Positions 42,830 to 52,587 are shown, numbered from the stretch's first letter. The stretch is DNA of 64,000 bases from CAZJAT01 sp964544145 (GCA_964544145.1 CAZJAT010000007.1:1-64000), one strand, 5' to 3'. The notes: a model not told the origin generated them from the sequence alone. Made by a program: numbers and translations.

Positions 42830-43486
42830 CTATTTTACATACATGTCTTCCATTTCAAGACCGGTATTGATTTTCACATTTGAATAAAAAACATCCTCAG
42901 CTACAGTATTCTCCTCATAATGTATGAATCCTAGAATATGACCTTCCTCATTAAAAAAGATCCTCAGCTCATCAAAATTATACTTATCAAAAGGTATGCC
43001 TGTAACATGCAGTTCAACAGCATCATTCCCCTTGTATTTGACATCACTGATCTCGTATTCAGTCAGATCTTCCGCAATAATGGCTTTGAGCCGTTCTATT
43101 ACATGGAACCAGTCTGAATCAGCTATTGTTACACCCCTTATATTCTGAACAAGTGAATTACTTAATGGCAGAGTAAGTTTCACTGCTCCAAGGATTCCGC
43201 CTCTCCTGCCTGTAACTTTTTTTGTTTCATAATCATAGTATGCTCTATCACCCTTTCTGTCTCCCTCTACACTCTCCATCCTGATATATTTGGGTTTCAT
43301 GAATTTATAATCCCATTTAATATTTGTTGATTTATTTCCCTTTGCCGTGAAGATCTGAATATAGCATGTATAATCCTCAACACCTTCATGATAGGCTTTT
43401 ACATTTGTGCATAATTCATCAATTGTCGGAGCCCCATATAACAGGACAGATAATAATACAGTTAATATTAAAATAATCCTTTTCAT
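42830..43486 (-). CDS. LolA-like outer membrane lipoprotein-sorting protein
   Basis: 218 residues. A signal peptide (1-18) is followed by text of the LolA/LolB beta-barrel superfamily: DYTCYIQIFTAKGNKSTNIKWDYKFMKPKYIRMESVEG, then YDYETKKVT and the late LRIFFNEEGHILGFIHYEEN. LolA-like proteins carry lipoproteins or lipids across the periplasm. The match is to the broad fold, not to classical LolA. It lies between lon and dapA with AAGGAGG before the ATG. Confidence 0.72.
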   Translation of the reverse strand: MKRIILILTVLLSVLLYGAPTIDELCTNVKAYHEGVEDYTCYIQIFTAKGNKSTNIKWDYKFMKPKYIRMESVEGDRKGDRAYYDYETKKVTGRRGGILGAVKLTLPLSNSLVQNIRGVTIADSDWFHVIERLKAIIAEDLTEYEISDVKYKGNDAVELHVTGIPFDKYNFDELRIFFNEEGHILGFIHYEENTVAEDVFYSNVKINTGLEMEDMYVK

Positions 43487-45843
43487 CCTCTCCTCCTTTT
43501 ACTTTCTTTAAGTGCAATATCCAGAACAGCATCCAAAGTGCTTACAAAATGGAATTTTGTTCCTTTTTTCGTTGTTTTGGGTATATCATCCAAATCACGT
43601 TTATTCTGTTTTGGTAAAATAATTTCATTTATTCCAGCCAGTTTAGCTCCAATAACCTTTTCTTTCACCCCTCCAATCGGCAACACCTTTCCTCTCAGTG
43701 AGATTTCACCTGTCATTGCTATATCATGCCTGATAGGCACATCTGACAGGACTGATACAATAGCTGTTGCCATTGTTATTCCTGCAGAAGGTCCGTCTTT
43801 CGGTATTGCTCCCTCAGGCAGATGAATATGAATATCATATTTTTCAAAACATTTAATATCAATATTGAATTTCCTGTAATTTGCCTTAATGTATGATAGA
43901 GCAGCCTTTGCCGATTCTTTCATGACATCACCCAATTGTCCTGTCAGAATAAGATTACCCTTACCTGCCATTTTTATTGCTTCAACAAACAATATTTCCC
44001 CTCCCATAGGTGTCCATGCCATTCCTGTTGCAATACCAATCTTAGGCTTTTTTTCTGCTTTATCAGCAAAGAATTTCCTTTTACCCAGATATTTGGATAC
44101 ATTTCTTTTGCTGATTGTATAGGAAGATGCTGTTCTCTGCGTCACAATTTTTTTTGCAACCTTTCTGCATATATTTCCTATTGTCCTCTCAAGGTTTCTT
44201 ACTCCCGCTTCCCATGTGTATCCGTCAATGATTTCCTTTAATCCGTCATCCTTGAATATTATTCTGCTCTTTGTCAGTCCATTCTCTTCTATCTGTCTAG
44301 GTACAAGATATTTTCTTCCAATATGCATTTTATCTTCTATTGTATATCCGGGAAGTTCTATCACTTCCATACGGTCTCTCAATGCAGGAGGTATGGTATA
44401 GAGTACATTGGCAGTTGTTATAAACATTATTTTGGACAGATCATAGGGTATTTCCAGATAATGATCATTAAAGGTATCATTCTGTTCCGGGTCAAGGACT
44501 TCAAGCAATGCAGATGAAGGATCACCTCTGAAATCTGTGCCCACTTTATCAATCTCATCAAGCATAAATACCGGATTTGAATAATCGCTTTTTTTGAGTT
44601 CCTGAATTATTCTTCCGGGCAATGCTCCCACATATGTTCTTCTGTGACCTCTTATCTCTGCCTCATCATGTATGCCGCCCAGTGAAATACGGACGAATTT
44701 TCTGTCTAATGCACGGGCAATTGATTTACCTAATGAAGTCTTACCTACCCCGGGAGGTCCCACAAAACAGAGTATAGGCCCCTTTGAGTCATTTTTAAGT
44801 TTCTTGACAGCAAGATATTCGAGAATTCTTGTTTTTACCTTTTCCAGATCATAATGATCCTCATTAAGTATTTTACCTGCTCTCTTTATATCCATTTTAT
44901 CATCTGAATAATTATTCCATGGTAAATCCAATATCCAATCAACATAATTCCGGGCTACATTATATTCAGGCATCATTGGATTCATCATCTCCAAACGCTC
45001 AATTTGTTTATTGAGAACATCAGAGGCCTCCTCTGATAGATGTTTGCTGTCCGCCTTTTCCTTTATTTCCTCAATCTCCTTTGATTTAGGATCATCCTCT
45101 CCCAGTTCTCTCCGAATTGCCTTTAATTGCTCGCGGAGAAAATATTTCTTCTGGTCTTCATTTATTTCCGTTGATACTGCAGATTTTATCTTCTCACCCA
45201 CTTCAAGAATGGATATCTCCTTATTGAGAATTTCTGATATGAATGTCATTCTTTCAATAGGATTTATCAATGTCAGTATCTTATATCTGTCTTCAACATC
45301 AATATTCAGATTTGATGCAATAAAATCAGCAAGTTTCCAGGGTTCTTCAATTGTTTTTATCAATGAAAGAACCTCATCGGGTAATTGCTGTGAATATTTA
45401 ACATATTTTTTAAACATATCTGAGAGATTTCTGGACATTGCTTCTTCCTTGATGGAATCCTGTCTCATCTCCTCAATCGTTGTTATCTCAGCCAATGGGT
45501 AATTTTTTGATGATGCTCTCATTCTCTTTATCTTAGCTCTTTTAAGACCCTGCACAAGCACGCGTACACTCCCGTCAGGGAATCTGAGCATTTTCAGAAT
45601 ATTGGCAACTGTTCCGAATTCTTCTATTGCATTATCCTCTATAGTTTTCATATCCTGTGCATATGAATATCCGATAAAAACCATTTTATCTGATGACAGC
45701 ACATCATCAATTAATTTAATATACTGGGGCTCTATTACTGCAATGGGCAATATCAGAAGAGGGTATATGATTGTATCATTGCGAGGTAATACGGGCAGCA
45801 TTTTCGGAATATCTATAATCTTATTGTTTATCCTGTTTTCCAT
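43483..45843 (-). CDS. lon: ATP-dependent protease Lon (LonA)
   Basis: 786 residues, the normal length. N-terminal substrate domain (LPVLPRNDTIIYPLL), AAA+ domain with GPPGVGKTSLG and MLDEIDKVG, and the proteolytic domain with catalytic Ser in DGPSAG and Lys in GGVKEKVIGAKLAG. It degrades misfolded and regulatory proteins in the cytoplasm. Its upstream neighbour encodes a small heat-shock protein, which fits a shared stress role. GGAG precedes the ATG. Confidence 0.97.
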   Translation of the reverse strand: MENRINNKIIDIPKMLPVLPRNDTIIYPLLILPIAVIEPQYIKLIDDVLSSDKMVFIGYSYAQDMKTIEDNAIEEFGTVANILKMLRFPDGSVRVLVQGLKRAKIKRMRASSKNYPLAEITTIEEMRQDSIKEEAMSRNLSDMFKKYVKYSQQLPDEVLSLIKTIEEPWKLADFIASNLNIDVEDRYKILTLINPIERMTFISEILNKEISILEVGEKIKSAVSTEINEDQKKYFLREQLKAIRRELGEDDPKSKEIEEIKEKADSKHLSEEASDVLNKQIERLEMMNPMMPEYNVARNYVDWILDLPWNNYSDDKMDIKRAGKILNEDHYDLEKVKTRILEYLAVKKLKNDSKGPILCFVGPPGVGKTSLGKSIARALDRKFVRISLGGIHDEAEIRGHRRTYVGALPGRIIQELKKSDYSNPVFMLDEIDKVGTDFRGDPSSALLEVLDPEQNDTFNDHYLEIPYDLSKIMFITTANVLYTIPPALRDRMEVIELPGYTIEDKMHIGRKYLVPRQIEENGLTKSRIIFKDDGLKEIIDGYTWEAGVRNLERTIGNICRKVAKKIVTQRTASSYTISKRNVSKYLGKRKFFADKAEKKPKIGIATGMAWTPMGGEILFVEAIKMAGKGNLILTGQLGDVMKESAKAALSYIKANYRKFNIDIKCFEKYDIHIHLPEGAIPKDGPSAGITMATAIVSVLSDVPIRHDIAMTGEISLRGKVLPIGGVKEKVIGAKLAGINEIILPKQNKRDLDDIPKTTKKGTKFHFVSTLDAVLDIALKESKRRRG

Positions 45844-45851
45844 ATTATCTC

Positions 45852-46280
45852 CTATTGGATTTCAATTCTTTTCATTATTTTCTGTTTCAAAGGCAATATT
45901 ATTGTCAAAATACCTGATTCCAGAGACACATGCATACTATTGTATTCAATATTCCTTGGTATACGTATTCTTCTTTCAAATGGTCCATAATTAATTTCCA
46001 TATGATAATAACTGACTTCTTTTTCCTTTGACTGCATTTTTCTTATTCCCCTGATAAATAAAATATCGTCTGAAGTGGAGATTGTGATTTCTTCTTTTTT
46101 CATACCCGGCAATTCTGCTTTTATAATAAATTCATTGACTGTCCGGAATATATCAACAGGGGGATTATAATATGTATGTCTATACATTGATATCTTTGAG
46201 AATCCAACCATTTCATTCATAAACATATCCAGTTCCTGTCTTGTTTTTTTTATTTCATCAAGAATATCATCATCTTTCAC
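45852..46280 (-). CDS. Hsp20/alpha-crystallin family small heat-shock protein
   Basis: 142 residues. The alpha-crystallin domain shows YNPPVDIFRTVNEFIIKAELPGMKKEEI, then RNIEYNSMHVSLESGILTIILPL. It holds unfolded proteins in a refoldable state. The start is GTG, with GAAGGAGG four bases upstream. It lies between purM and lon; no CIRCE- or sigma-32-like site was seen. Confidence 0.94.
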   Translation of the reverse strand: MKDDDILDEIKKTRQELDMFMNEMVGFSKISMYRHTYYNPPVDIFRTVNEFIIKAELPGMKKEEITISTSDDILFIRGIRKMQSKEKEVSYYHMEINYGPFERRIRIPRNIEYNSMHVSLESGILTIILPLKQKIMKRIEIQ

Positions 46281-46290
46281 TTATCCTCCT

Positions 46291-47307
46291 TCATACAATT
46301 TTCACTCCGGCTCCGTCTTCAATATAGCCTATATCATAATAAACAATGTCTCTGCTCTTGAAATAATCAGACACATAAGGCATCGTGTCCGGTGATATTA
46401 CAAATACAATACCAATACCCATATTGAATACCCTGTATGCTTCATTTTCATCCAAATCGCCTTCAGTTTTGAACATATTGAAAAGAGGCGGTATTTCATA
46501 AGATTCTTTTCTTATTACTGCCTTTGTGCCTTCAGGCAATATACGGCTGATATTATCAAAGAATCCTCCGCCTGTTATATGAGCAATGCCCTCAATTATA
46601 CCTTCATCAAGAAGCGGTTCTAATTCCTTCCGATATGGTCTGTGCGGTTTTAGCAATTCCATAAAGAGCGGTTCTTCCATATCACTGTATATCCTTTCAA
46701 GATTTAGTTTTCTGTCTTTAATAATCTTCCTTATCAATGAATATCCATTTGTATGAAAACCATTAGAGGGTAATCCTAAAATCAAATCACCTTTTTTTAT
46801 ATTGATTCCTGAAAGAATATTCTTCCTGTCAACAATACCTGTAATAAATCCCACTATATCATAATGTATATTGGCATATACCTCTGACATCTCTGCAAGT
46901 TCACCCCCAATAAGTGAGATATTCTGCTGAGAACATGCTGCTGCCATGGATGAAATTATTTTTTCCACAATATCCGGATCAACCTTGCCGCAGCCTATAT
47001 AATCCATAAAATACAGCGGTTTTGCACCCACTGCCAATATATCATTGATTGAATGATTGACAATATCCTTTCCGCAGTTCTCATAGAAATTCATCTGTTC
47101 TGCAATAAGGAGTTTCGTTCCAACACCATCGGCACTAGATACAAGTACAGGGTCATTCATTCCGGGAAATGATGCTCTGTACATTGCACCGAAACTGCCT
47201 ATGTCTGACAATACTGCTTTAGAGTATGTATTCTTTACAAGTTTCTTTATTCTTCTTACTGATTCCATACCTTTATCAATATCAACACCTGACTCAGAGT
47301 ATTTCAC
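46291..47307 (-). CDS. purM: Phosphoribosylformylglycinamidine cyclo-ligase
   Basis: 338 residues from a GTG at 47307. The first residues after it, KYSESGVDIDKG, correspond to the normal PurM beginning, where GVDI lies within the first ten or so residues. A longer frame from ATG at 47337 would add ten residues; the GTG has AGGA about nine bases upstream and shortens the overlap with argS to 14 bp. Later motifs: SDIGSFGAMY, LVSSADGVGTKL, and GGFFDNISRIL. It closes the imidazole ring in purine synthesis. Confidence 0.9.
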   Translation of the reverse strand: MKYSESGVDIDKGMESVRRIKKLVKNTYSKAVLSDIGSFGAMYRASFPGMNDPVLVSSADGVGTKLLIAEQMNFYENCGKDIVNHSINDILAVGAKPLYFMDYIGCGKVDPDIVEKIISSMAAACSQQNISLIGGELAEMSEVYANIHYDIVGFITGIVDRKNILSGINIKKGDLILGLPSNGFHTNGYSLIRKIIKDRKLNLERIYSDMEEPLFMELLKPHRPYRKELEPLLDEGIIEGIAHITGGGFFDNISRILPEGTKAVIRKESYEIPPLFNMFKTEGDLDENEAYRVFNMGIGIVFVISPDTMPYVSDYFKSRDIVYYDIGYIEDGAGVKIV

Positions 47308-48910
47308 TTTCCTCCATCCTTTCTTTAGCATTAACATTCATCATTTTCAGTCCCCTTCGTATAATTGCCCTCACACCGAACAGAAGAACAATCTTGCTGT
47401 TTGTATCCTGTTTATTGTCAGTAATTATCCTGTGATTATGGTAGAATTTATGGAGCAATCCGGATATGTCGTATAGATAATTTGCCAATCTGTGAATCTC
47501 AAATGTAGAAACGGCATTCTCAATTATTGACGGGAATTCCATCATTTTTATAATGAGATTCCTTGCCTCAGGAATATCAAATATCTGTTCATTGATTTCT
47601 TCAGGGCAAGTATATGCATCTGCTTTATCAAGTACAGAACAAATACGTGCATGAGCATACTGAACATAATAAACAGGATTATCCAATGTCTGCTTCCTTG
47701 CTTCATCAATATCAAAATCCAGGGGTTGTGACAATCGCCTCATCAGGAATATAAATTTCAGCACATCAGGATCAATCTCATCATACAGTTCATCCATTGT
47801 AATAAAATCCCCCTGTCTCTTTGACATCTCATATTTCTTACCATTCTTAAGCAAGGTAATCAATTGAGCTATTATTACATCCATTGACACATTTTCATCT
47901 AAAACCCTTACAGCTGATTTAATCCTGTTTATATAGCCATGATGGTCAGGACCCAGAATGTCCAGTATAATTGAATAGCCTCTTTTTATTTTACTGTAAT
48001 GATACGCAATATCAGGCAATAAATAAGAATACGTTTTATCAGATTTAATAATAACCCTGTCTTTATCATCCATAAATCTTGAGGAAGCAAAATATACAGC
48101 ATTGTCTTTTTCATAAATAAGATCTGCTTTACGAAATATATCAATCACCTCTTCAATGATTCCGCTGTCTCTTATATCTGTTTCATATATAAAATTATCA
48201 AATGAGATTGAAAACATTTTGAGTGATTTTCTCTGCCATTCAATGATATATTCTTTTCCCAACTCTGCACATAGGTTTATATTTTCTCTGCTCCACTTTT
48301 TATCAGGTAAAAGGTCCTTAATCTTCATTGCAATTGTTTCAATATAGCCGCCCCTATACCCATTTTCAGGGAATGCTTCAGGACCCGAATCAGATATGTG
48401 AAAGAGTATTGATTGTCCGAGCATTTCAATCTGATTGCCTCCATCATTGATATAGAACTCACTGTCTACATTGTATCCGCAATATTCCATCATATTCTTC
48501 AAGAGAGCTCCGGTGAAACCGGCACGTGCATTAACAAGGACAAGCGGTCCTGTGGGATTTGCACTTATAAATTCAATATTGACTTTTGATTCTTTCTTTT
48601 CACCTTTGCCGTAATCATCTTCATTGATAATGCTTAAGAGTTCTTCTTTAAGTGCAATATTCGTAAATGTCATATTGATAAAGCCATTATTCATTATCTC
48701 GGCATCGCTTATAAAATCAATATTAATTTCTTCCTTGATGATATTTGCAATTTCAGAAGGTGACCGTTTCATCAAAGGAGCAAGTTGAAAACTTATATTG
48801 GTGGATATATCGCCGAATTTGGAAAAGCTGAGAAGAGAATCAGTGACATGCTCATCTGTATGAGCATTAATAATATCATGTATATATTTCTCCAGCTGTC
48901 TCAGGATCAT
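47294..48910 (-). CDS. argS: Arginyl-tRNA synthetase with altered HIGH motif
   Basis: 538 residues. The catalytic core begins FISANPTGPL, after which canonical ArgS has HxGH; here it reads VLVNARAG, so both histidines of the HIGH motif are missing (residues 124-127). The SKS loop is KYEMSKRQG, with Glu in place of the first Lys of KMSKR. DALR-type anticodon-binding domain and the Add domain-like N-terminus are present. From memory other bacterial ArgS proteins share the NPTGPLxVxxARA form, so this is probably a working subfamily. It charges tRNA-Arg. It overlaps rsfS by 4 bp. Confidence 0.93.
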   Translation of the reverse strand: MILRQLEKYIHDIINAHTDEHVTDSLLSFSKFGDISTNISFQLAPLMKRSPSEIANIIKEEINIDFISDAEIMNNGFINMTFTNIALKEELLSIINEDDYGKGEKKESKVNIEFISANPTGPLVLVNARAGFTGALLKNMMEYCGYNVDSEFYINDGGNQIEMLGQSILFHISDSGPEAFPENGYRGGYIETIAMKIKDLLPDKKWSRENINLCAELGKEYIIEWQRKSLKMFSISFDNFIYETDIRDSGIIEEVIDIFRKADLIYEKDNAVYFASSRFMDDKDRVIIKSDKTYSYLLPDIAYHYSKIKRGYSIILDILGPDHHGYINRIKSAVRVLDENVSMDVIIAQLITLLKNGKKYEMSKRQGDFITMDELYDEIDPDVLKFIFLMRRLSQPLDFDIDEARKQTLDNPVYYVQYAHARICSVLDKADAYTCPEEINEQIFDIPEARNLIIKMMEFPSIIENAVSTFEIHRLANYLYDISGLLHKFYHNHRIITDNKQDTNSKIVLLFGVRAIIRRGLKMMNVNAKERMEESEIL

Positions 48911-49248
48911 TCATCTTCCTCATCATAATGGTGAATAATGCCATCAGCCCAGAGCAGTTCAAGCTCATACTTTTTTCTCATATCATCAGTGAATATATGA
49001 ACAATGGTGTCATAATAGTCCATTAGTATCCATTGCCCATAGGATTCACCTTCTATACCCCGGATCTTCATTGTTTTCTTCAGTTTTTGTTTAATATTTC
49101 TGAATATTGCCTGCGTCTGTACTGCTGTTGCTCCGGAACAAATAATAAATGTGTCCGCTATTGTGCTAAGCTCCCCTATCTCAATTTTCACAATACCGTA
49201 TCCTTTTTTTTCCTGGATTGCTTCCACAATCAAATCATTGATATCCAT
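48907..49248 (-). CDS. rsfS: Ribosomal silencing factor RsfS
   Basis: 113 residues. The family core is visible in DTFIICSGATAVQTQAIFRNI, ESYGQWILMDYYDTIVHIFTDDMRKKYELELLWAD. It binds ribosomal protein L14 and stops subunit joining in poor conditions. AAAGGAG precedes its ATG; it lies 2 bases after the LytR-C protein gene and overlaps argS by 4 bp. Confidence 0.95.
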   Translation of the reverse strand: MDINDLIVEAIQEKKGYGIVKIEIGELSTIADTFIICSGATAVQTQAIFRNIKQKLKKTMKIRGIEGESYGQWILMDYYDTIVHIFTDDMRKKYELELLWADGIIHHYDEEDE

Positions 49249-49250
49249 AT

Positions 49251-49628
49251 CTACTCCTTTAAATAATCAGCATAATCCTTTCCGATTATGACTGTCACAT
49301 CTACATATAAAGATGAATCTATAACTGAAATAATATTCTTACATCCTATCCTATTTGCAACATATTTTGCATATACTGCATTTTTCTTCAATCTGTCAAT
49401 AATAACAGTATGGGATATTGTGTCATACTGAGCATTTGATATGATGATTACATCAAGATTCTTATCTCTCAGATATTCAGCTGTTTTCTTTGCAAGGCCA
49501 TTAATTCCGGAACCATTTAAAACCTCTACCCTTAGTATTTCCTTATCAATATGATTATAATAATGATATATGGCAACTCCTACTGAAATAATCAACAATA
49601 ATGCAATAAGATAAATAGTTTTCTTCAT
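49251..49628 (-). CDS. LytR C-terminal domain (LytR_C) protein, membrane-anchored
   Basis: 125 residues. One N-terminal membrane anchor (about residues 5-21) is followed by a single LytR_C domain, seen as LRVEVLNGSGINGLAKKTAEYLRDKNLDV...NAQYDTISHTVI and VANRIG. The LytR-CpsA-Psr catalytic domain is absent. In many genomes such short proteins lie in this same neighbourhood next to rsfS; the role is not established. It overlaps glmU by 4 bp and is therefore translated with it. Confidence 0.82.
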   Translation of the reverse strand: MKKTIYLIALLLIISVGVAIYHYYNHIDKEILRVEVLNGSGINGLAKKTAEYLRDKNLDVIIISNAQYDTISHTVIIDRLKKNAVYAKYVANRIGCKNIISVIDSSLYVDVTVIIGKDYADYLKE

Positions 49629-50584
49629 TTGTCTATTCTGCTGTATGGTTTAATAATACTCTTATCTTCTAATATTGCATTTTCAATATATGAAAATGCA
49701 CCTATATTACATTCTCTTCCAATCTTTGTTTTCCCCTTAATCACAACATTGCTCTCAATGTGCGAATCACCCCCTATTTCAACATCAGGCTCAATATAAA
49801 TGCTTTGGGGATTATTAAAAGACACTCCCTCAAACATAAGTTTCTCAATTTTCCTTTTCACTATAATCTGTTCCATTTCAGATAATTGCACTCTGTTATT
49901 TATTCCGAGAACTTCCTGATGATTTCCAATAATAACTGAATCAACACCTTTTCCATTATCATGTGCAATTTTTATCAAATCAGTTATATAATATTCTTTC
50001 TGCACATTATTATTATCAATCTTTTCTATATATTCAAATATAAAATCTGCATTCATACAGTATATACCTGTATTTACCTCATTTATTTTTCTCTGTTCTG
50101 ATGTAGCATCCCTATGTTCAATAATTGCCTTAACAAATTTCCCATCCCGAATAATTCTGCCATAACCTTCCGGATTATCAAGAAGCATAGTGAGAACAGT
50201 AACAGAATTACGGCTTTCTCTATGTTTTTCAATAAGCATTCCAATTGTCGCTTCACTTATTAGGGGCACATCTCCGGAAAGAATTACTACAGCGCTACCT
50301 GTTTCTATCTCTTTTACTGCGCATTTAAGGGCATCACCTGTTCCCAGCTGTTTATCCTGATGAGCAAATTTTATCTGCTTGAATGCATGTGCAGAGAAAT
50401 GATTTTCAATTTTATCACTGCCATTGCCAACCAGCAGTATTATCCTTGAAGGATTCAATTTCATTGATGTATTGACAATAAACTCCAATATCGGTTTTCC
50501 GCAGATACGGTGCATAACCTTAGGTATAAGTGATTTCATCCTGGTTCCCATTCCGCCCGCAAGTATAAGAATATTTGTTTTCAT
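49625..50584 (-). CDS. glmU: UDP-N-acetylglucosamine pyrophosphorylase, GlmU without acetyltransferase domain
   Basis: 319 residues against about 450 for bifunctional GlmU. The uridylyltransferase part is complete: LAGGMGTRM with R15 and K22, DKQLGTGDALKCAV, LSGDVPLI, EGYGRII, EVNTGIY. Only about four turns of left-handed beta helix follow (YIEPDVEIGGDSHIESNVVIKGKTKIG), then the protein stops before the acetyltransferase active site. The downstream gene overlaps its stop by 4 bp, so there is no room for a lost domain through frameshift. It should make UDP-GlcNAc from GlcNAc-1-P; the acetylation step would need another protein. Confidence 0.88.
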   Translation of the reverse strand: MKTNILILAGGMGTRMKSLIPKVMHRICGKPILEFIVNTSMKLNPSRIILLVGNGSDKIENHFSAHAFKQIKFAHQDKQLGTGDALKCAVKEIETGSAVVILSGDVPLISEATIGMLIEKHRESRNSVTVLTMLLDNPEGYGRIIRDGKFVKAIIEHRDATSEQRKINEVNTGIYCMNADFIFEYIEKIDNNNVQKEYYITDLIKIAHDNGKGVDSVIIGNHQEVLGINNRVQLSEMEQIIVKRKIEKLMFEGVSFNNPQSIYIEPDVEIGGDSHIESNVVIKGKTKIGRECNIGAFSYIENAILEDKSIIKPYSRIDK

Positions 50585-51426
50585 TAAATCCTCACTCTAA
50601 TATTATCAATCAATCGAGTCCTGCCAAAATAAACAGCAAGAAAAATTCTATATATCTTTGTATTATTGTCAGGCATATCCAGATTCCTTTCATCAAGTAT
50701 TTCAATATAATCCACTCTGGCATTCGGGATATTATTTAATTCCTTATATAATATTCCCTTAACACTGCTGATTTCTTCATTCTGCTCAATAAGAGATTTA
50801 CCCTTTTTAAGGACTCTGTATAATACGGCTGCACTGATTCTATCTTTTCTGTTTAAATATCTGTTTCTGGAGCTCATTGCAAGACCATCTGATTCCCTGA
50901 TAATCCTGCCTCCCCTAATCCGTATATTCATATTCAGGTCAAATACCATTTTCCTGATTACACATAATTGCTGATAATCCTTTTCCCCAAAATAGGCAAT
51001 ATCCGGATTTACAATATTGAATAATTTATTGACAACCGTTGCCACCCCAGTAAAATGGCCGGGTCTTGACCTGCCGCACAGATTGTCAGTTAATCCACTG
51101 ACACTAATCTCTGTCATTCTGCTTTTATACATTGCATTGACAGATGGGAAAAATATAAAATCTGCTCCTGCTTCAAACAGCATTTTTCTATCTTCTTTAA
51201 ATGTTCTCGGGTATTTTTCCAGGTCTTCATTCTGACCGAATTGAATGGGATTTACAAAAATCGAAACAACTGTTCTGTCACATTCTTTTACAGATTTATT
51301 AACAAGCGAAATATGCCCATTATGAAGGTTTCCCATTGTGGGAACAAATCCAATTGACTCACCTTTTTTGTGAATAGAATCAGATTTATTTCTCATTGAT
51401 ATAGGATTTTTTATAATACTAATCAT
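50584..51426 (-). CDS. panC: Pantothenate synthetase
   Basis: 280 residues. The nucleotide-binding histidines lie in PTMGNLHNGHISLV, and later VNPIQFGQNEDLEKYPRT, VVNKLFNIVNPDIAYFGEKDYQQ and the KMSK-like MSSRNRYL appear in order. It joins pantoate and beta-alanine in coenzyme A synthesis. coaBC is about 23 kb downstream in the same run. It overlaps the deoxynucleoside kinase gene by 4 bp. Confidence 0.96.
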   Translation of the reverse strand: MISIIKNPISMRNKSDSIHKKGESIGFVPTMGNLHNGHISLVNKSVKECDRTVVSIFVNPIQFGQNEDLEKYPRTFKEDRKMLFEAGADFIFFPSVNAMYKSRMTEISVSGLTDNLCGRSRPGHFTGVATVVNKLFNIVNPDIAYFGEKDYQQLCVIRKMVFDLNMNIRIRGGRIIRESDGLAMSSRNRYLNRKDRISAAVLYRVLKKGKSLIEQNEEISSVKGILYKELNNIPNARVDYIEILDERNLDMPDNNTKIYRIFLAVYFGRTRLIDNIRVRI

Positions 51427-52070
51427 TCTAATATTGAAATAGGTTTGAGGAATTTTAAACCGCTGAACGGTTTTTCAATTTCATGAATAATCTGAGTTAA
51501 AGGGCTCTTGTCTTTCGTTATATTCACTTCATCAACATTAACCATAAGTACAGGAGCTTTTCTGTAATGCATAAAGAAATTATTGTAATTTCTGCTCAAC
51601 TCATTAAGATATTCATGAGCAATATTATCCTCAAAACTCCTTCCGCGTTTTTCAATCCTATTGATAATGACATCTGTTGATGCCTGCAGATATATAACTA
51701 AATCCGGTTGGGTTATGTCCTGTTCAATGAATTTAACAATATGTTCATATAAATGCATCTCATTTTCATCCAGATTGATATTAGCAAATATCTGGTCTTT
51801 TTCAAATATATAATCACTTATCACAAGATCAAAGAACAATCTATTCTGCATTAATTTCTGCATTTGCTTATAACGCGCAAAAAGAAAATATATCTGTGTC
51901 TGAAAAGCATATGCTTCAATATTATCATAGAACTTCTCCAGGAATGGATTTTCTTCCACTGGTTCCAGAACCAATTCAGCACTGTAATATCTTGCAAGCT
52001 GAGTTGCAAGGGTTGTTTTACCAACACCTATCACACCCTCAACTGCAATAAATTTGTAAGGTAATGCCAC
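51423..52070 (-). CDS. Deoxynucleoside kinase
   Basis: 215 residues. P-loop VEGVIGVGKTTLA, then LEPVEENPFLEKFYDN, and the lid-like block VIINRIEKRGRSFEDNIA. This is the dNK/dGK/dAK family, which phosphorylates deoxynucleosides for salvage into DNA precursors. The specificity cannot be read directly. It sits 1 base from folK and overlaps panC by 4 bp; its start is supported by a nearby AGGAG sequence. Confidence 0.9.
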   Translation of the reverse strand: MALPYKFIAVEGVIGVGKTTLATQLARYYSAELVLEPVEENPFLEKFYDNIEAYAFQTQIYFLFARYKQMQKLMQNRLFFDLVISDYIFEKDQIFANINLDENEMHLYEHIVKFIEQDITQPDLVIYLQASTDVIINRIEKRGRSFEDNIAHEYLNELSRNYNNFFMHYRKAPVLMVNVDEVNITKDKSPLTQIIHEIEKPFSGLKFLKPISILE

Positions 52071-52071
52071 A

Positions 52072-52587
52072 TTAACTCCTGTTTGAGTAATTCACATGTT
52101 TAATAAATTCTATTCTCTGTTTCAAGCTGAATGCTGTCATCAATGCTTGAGCTGTCTGACCTAATCCTGGCAGAATCATATCTGCATTCATCTCGTCAAG
52201 CATATAAAGCCAAAAATACCTCAATTTAAGTTCCTTATGAGGTATTATCAAGTCTTTGCTTTGTAATATTATATCATTATAAAGAATTATATCAATATCA
52301 ATTATTCTGGGTCCCCATCTTACTGTCTCTTTTCTCTTCATTTCATGTTCAATCTCTTTACACATAAACAGCAGTTCTTCCGGGCTTCTAGATGTATCCA
52401 CTGTAATTATACAATTGATAAAATCACTCTGAGCAGCATATCCTATAGGTTCTGTCCTGTAAATTGATGATTCTCCTGTTATTATGCATCCCCTTTCCCG
52501 GATTTTCTCACATGCAAGCGTGAGATTGTCAATACATTCCCCAATATTGCAGCCTAAGCCGAGATAAGCCCTATTCAAAAGTGCCAT
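52072..52587 (-). CDS. folK: HPPK: 2-amino-4-hydroxy-6-hydroxymethyldihydropteridine pyrophosphokinase
   Basis: 171 residues. Family motifs: YLGLGCNIGECIDNL, SSIYRTEPIGYAAQSDFINC, EIEHEMKRKETVRWGPRIIDIDIIL and DLIIPHKEL. It pyrophosphorylates the pterin in folate synthesis. It overlaps folB by 17 bp, which supports joint expression of the two folate genes. Confidence 0.94.
   Translation of the reverse strand: MALLNRAYLGLGCNIGECIDNLTLACEKIRERGCIITGESSIYRTEPIGYAAQSDFINCIITVDTSRSPEELLFMCKEIEHEMKRKETVRWGPRIIDIDIILYNDIILQSKDLIIPHKELKLRYFWLYMLDEMNADMILPGLGQTAQALMTAFSLKQRIEFIKHVNYSNRS

Noticed and set aside
47308..47337. ATG at 47337 as start of purM
   Set aside because: The extra ten residues are not expected in PurM, and the GTG at 47307 has a ribosome site and a normal N-terminus. 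Kept as an alternative only.
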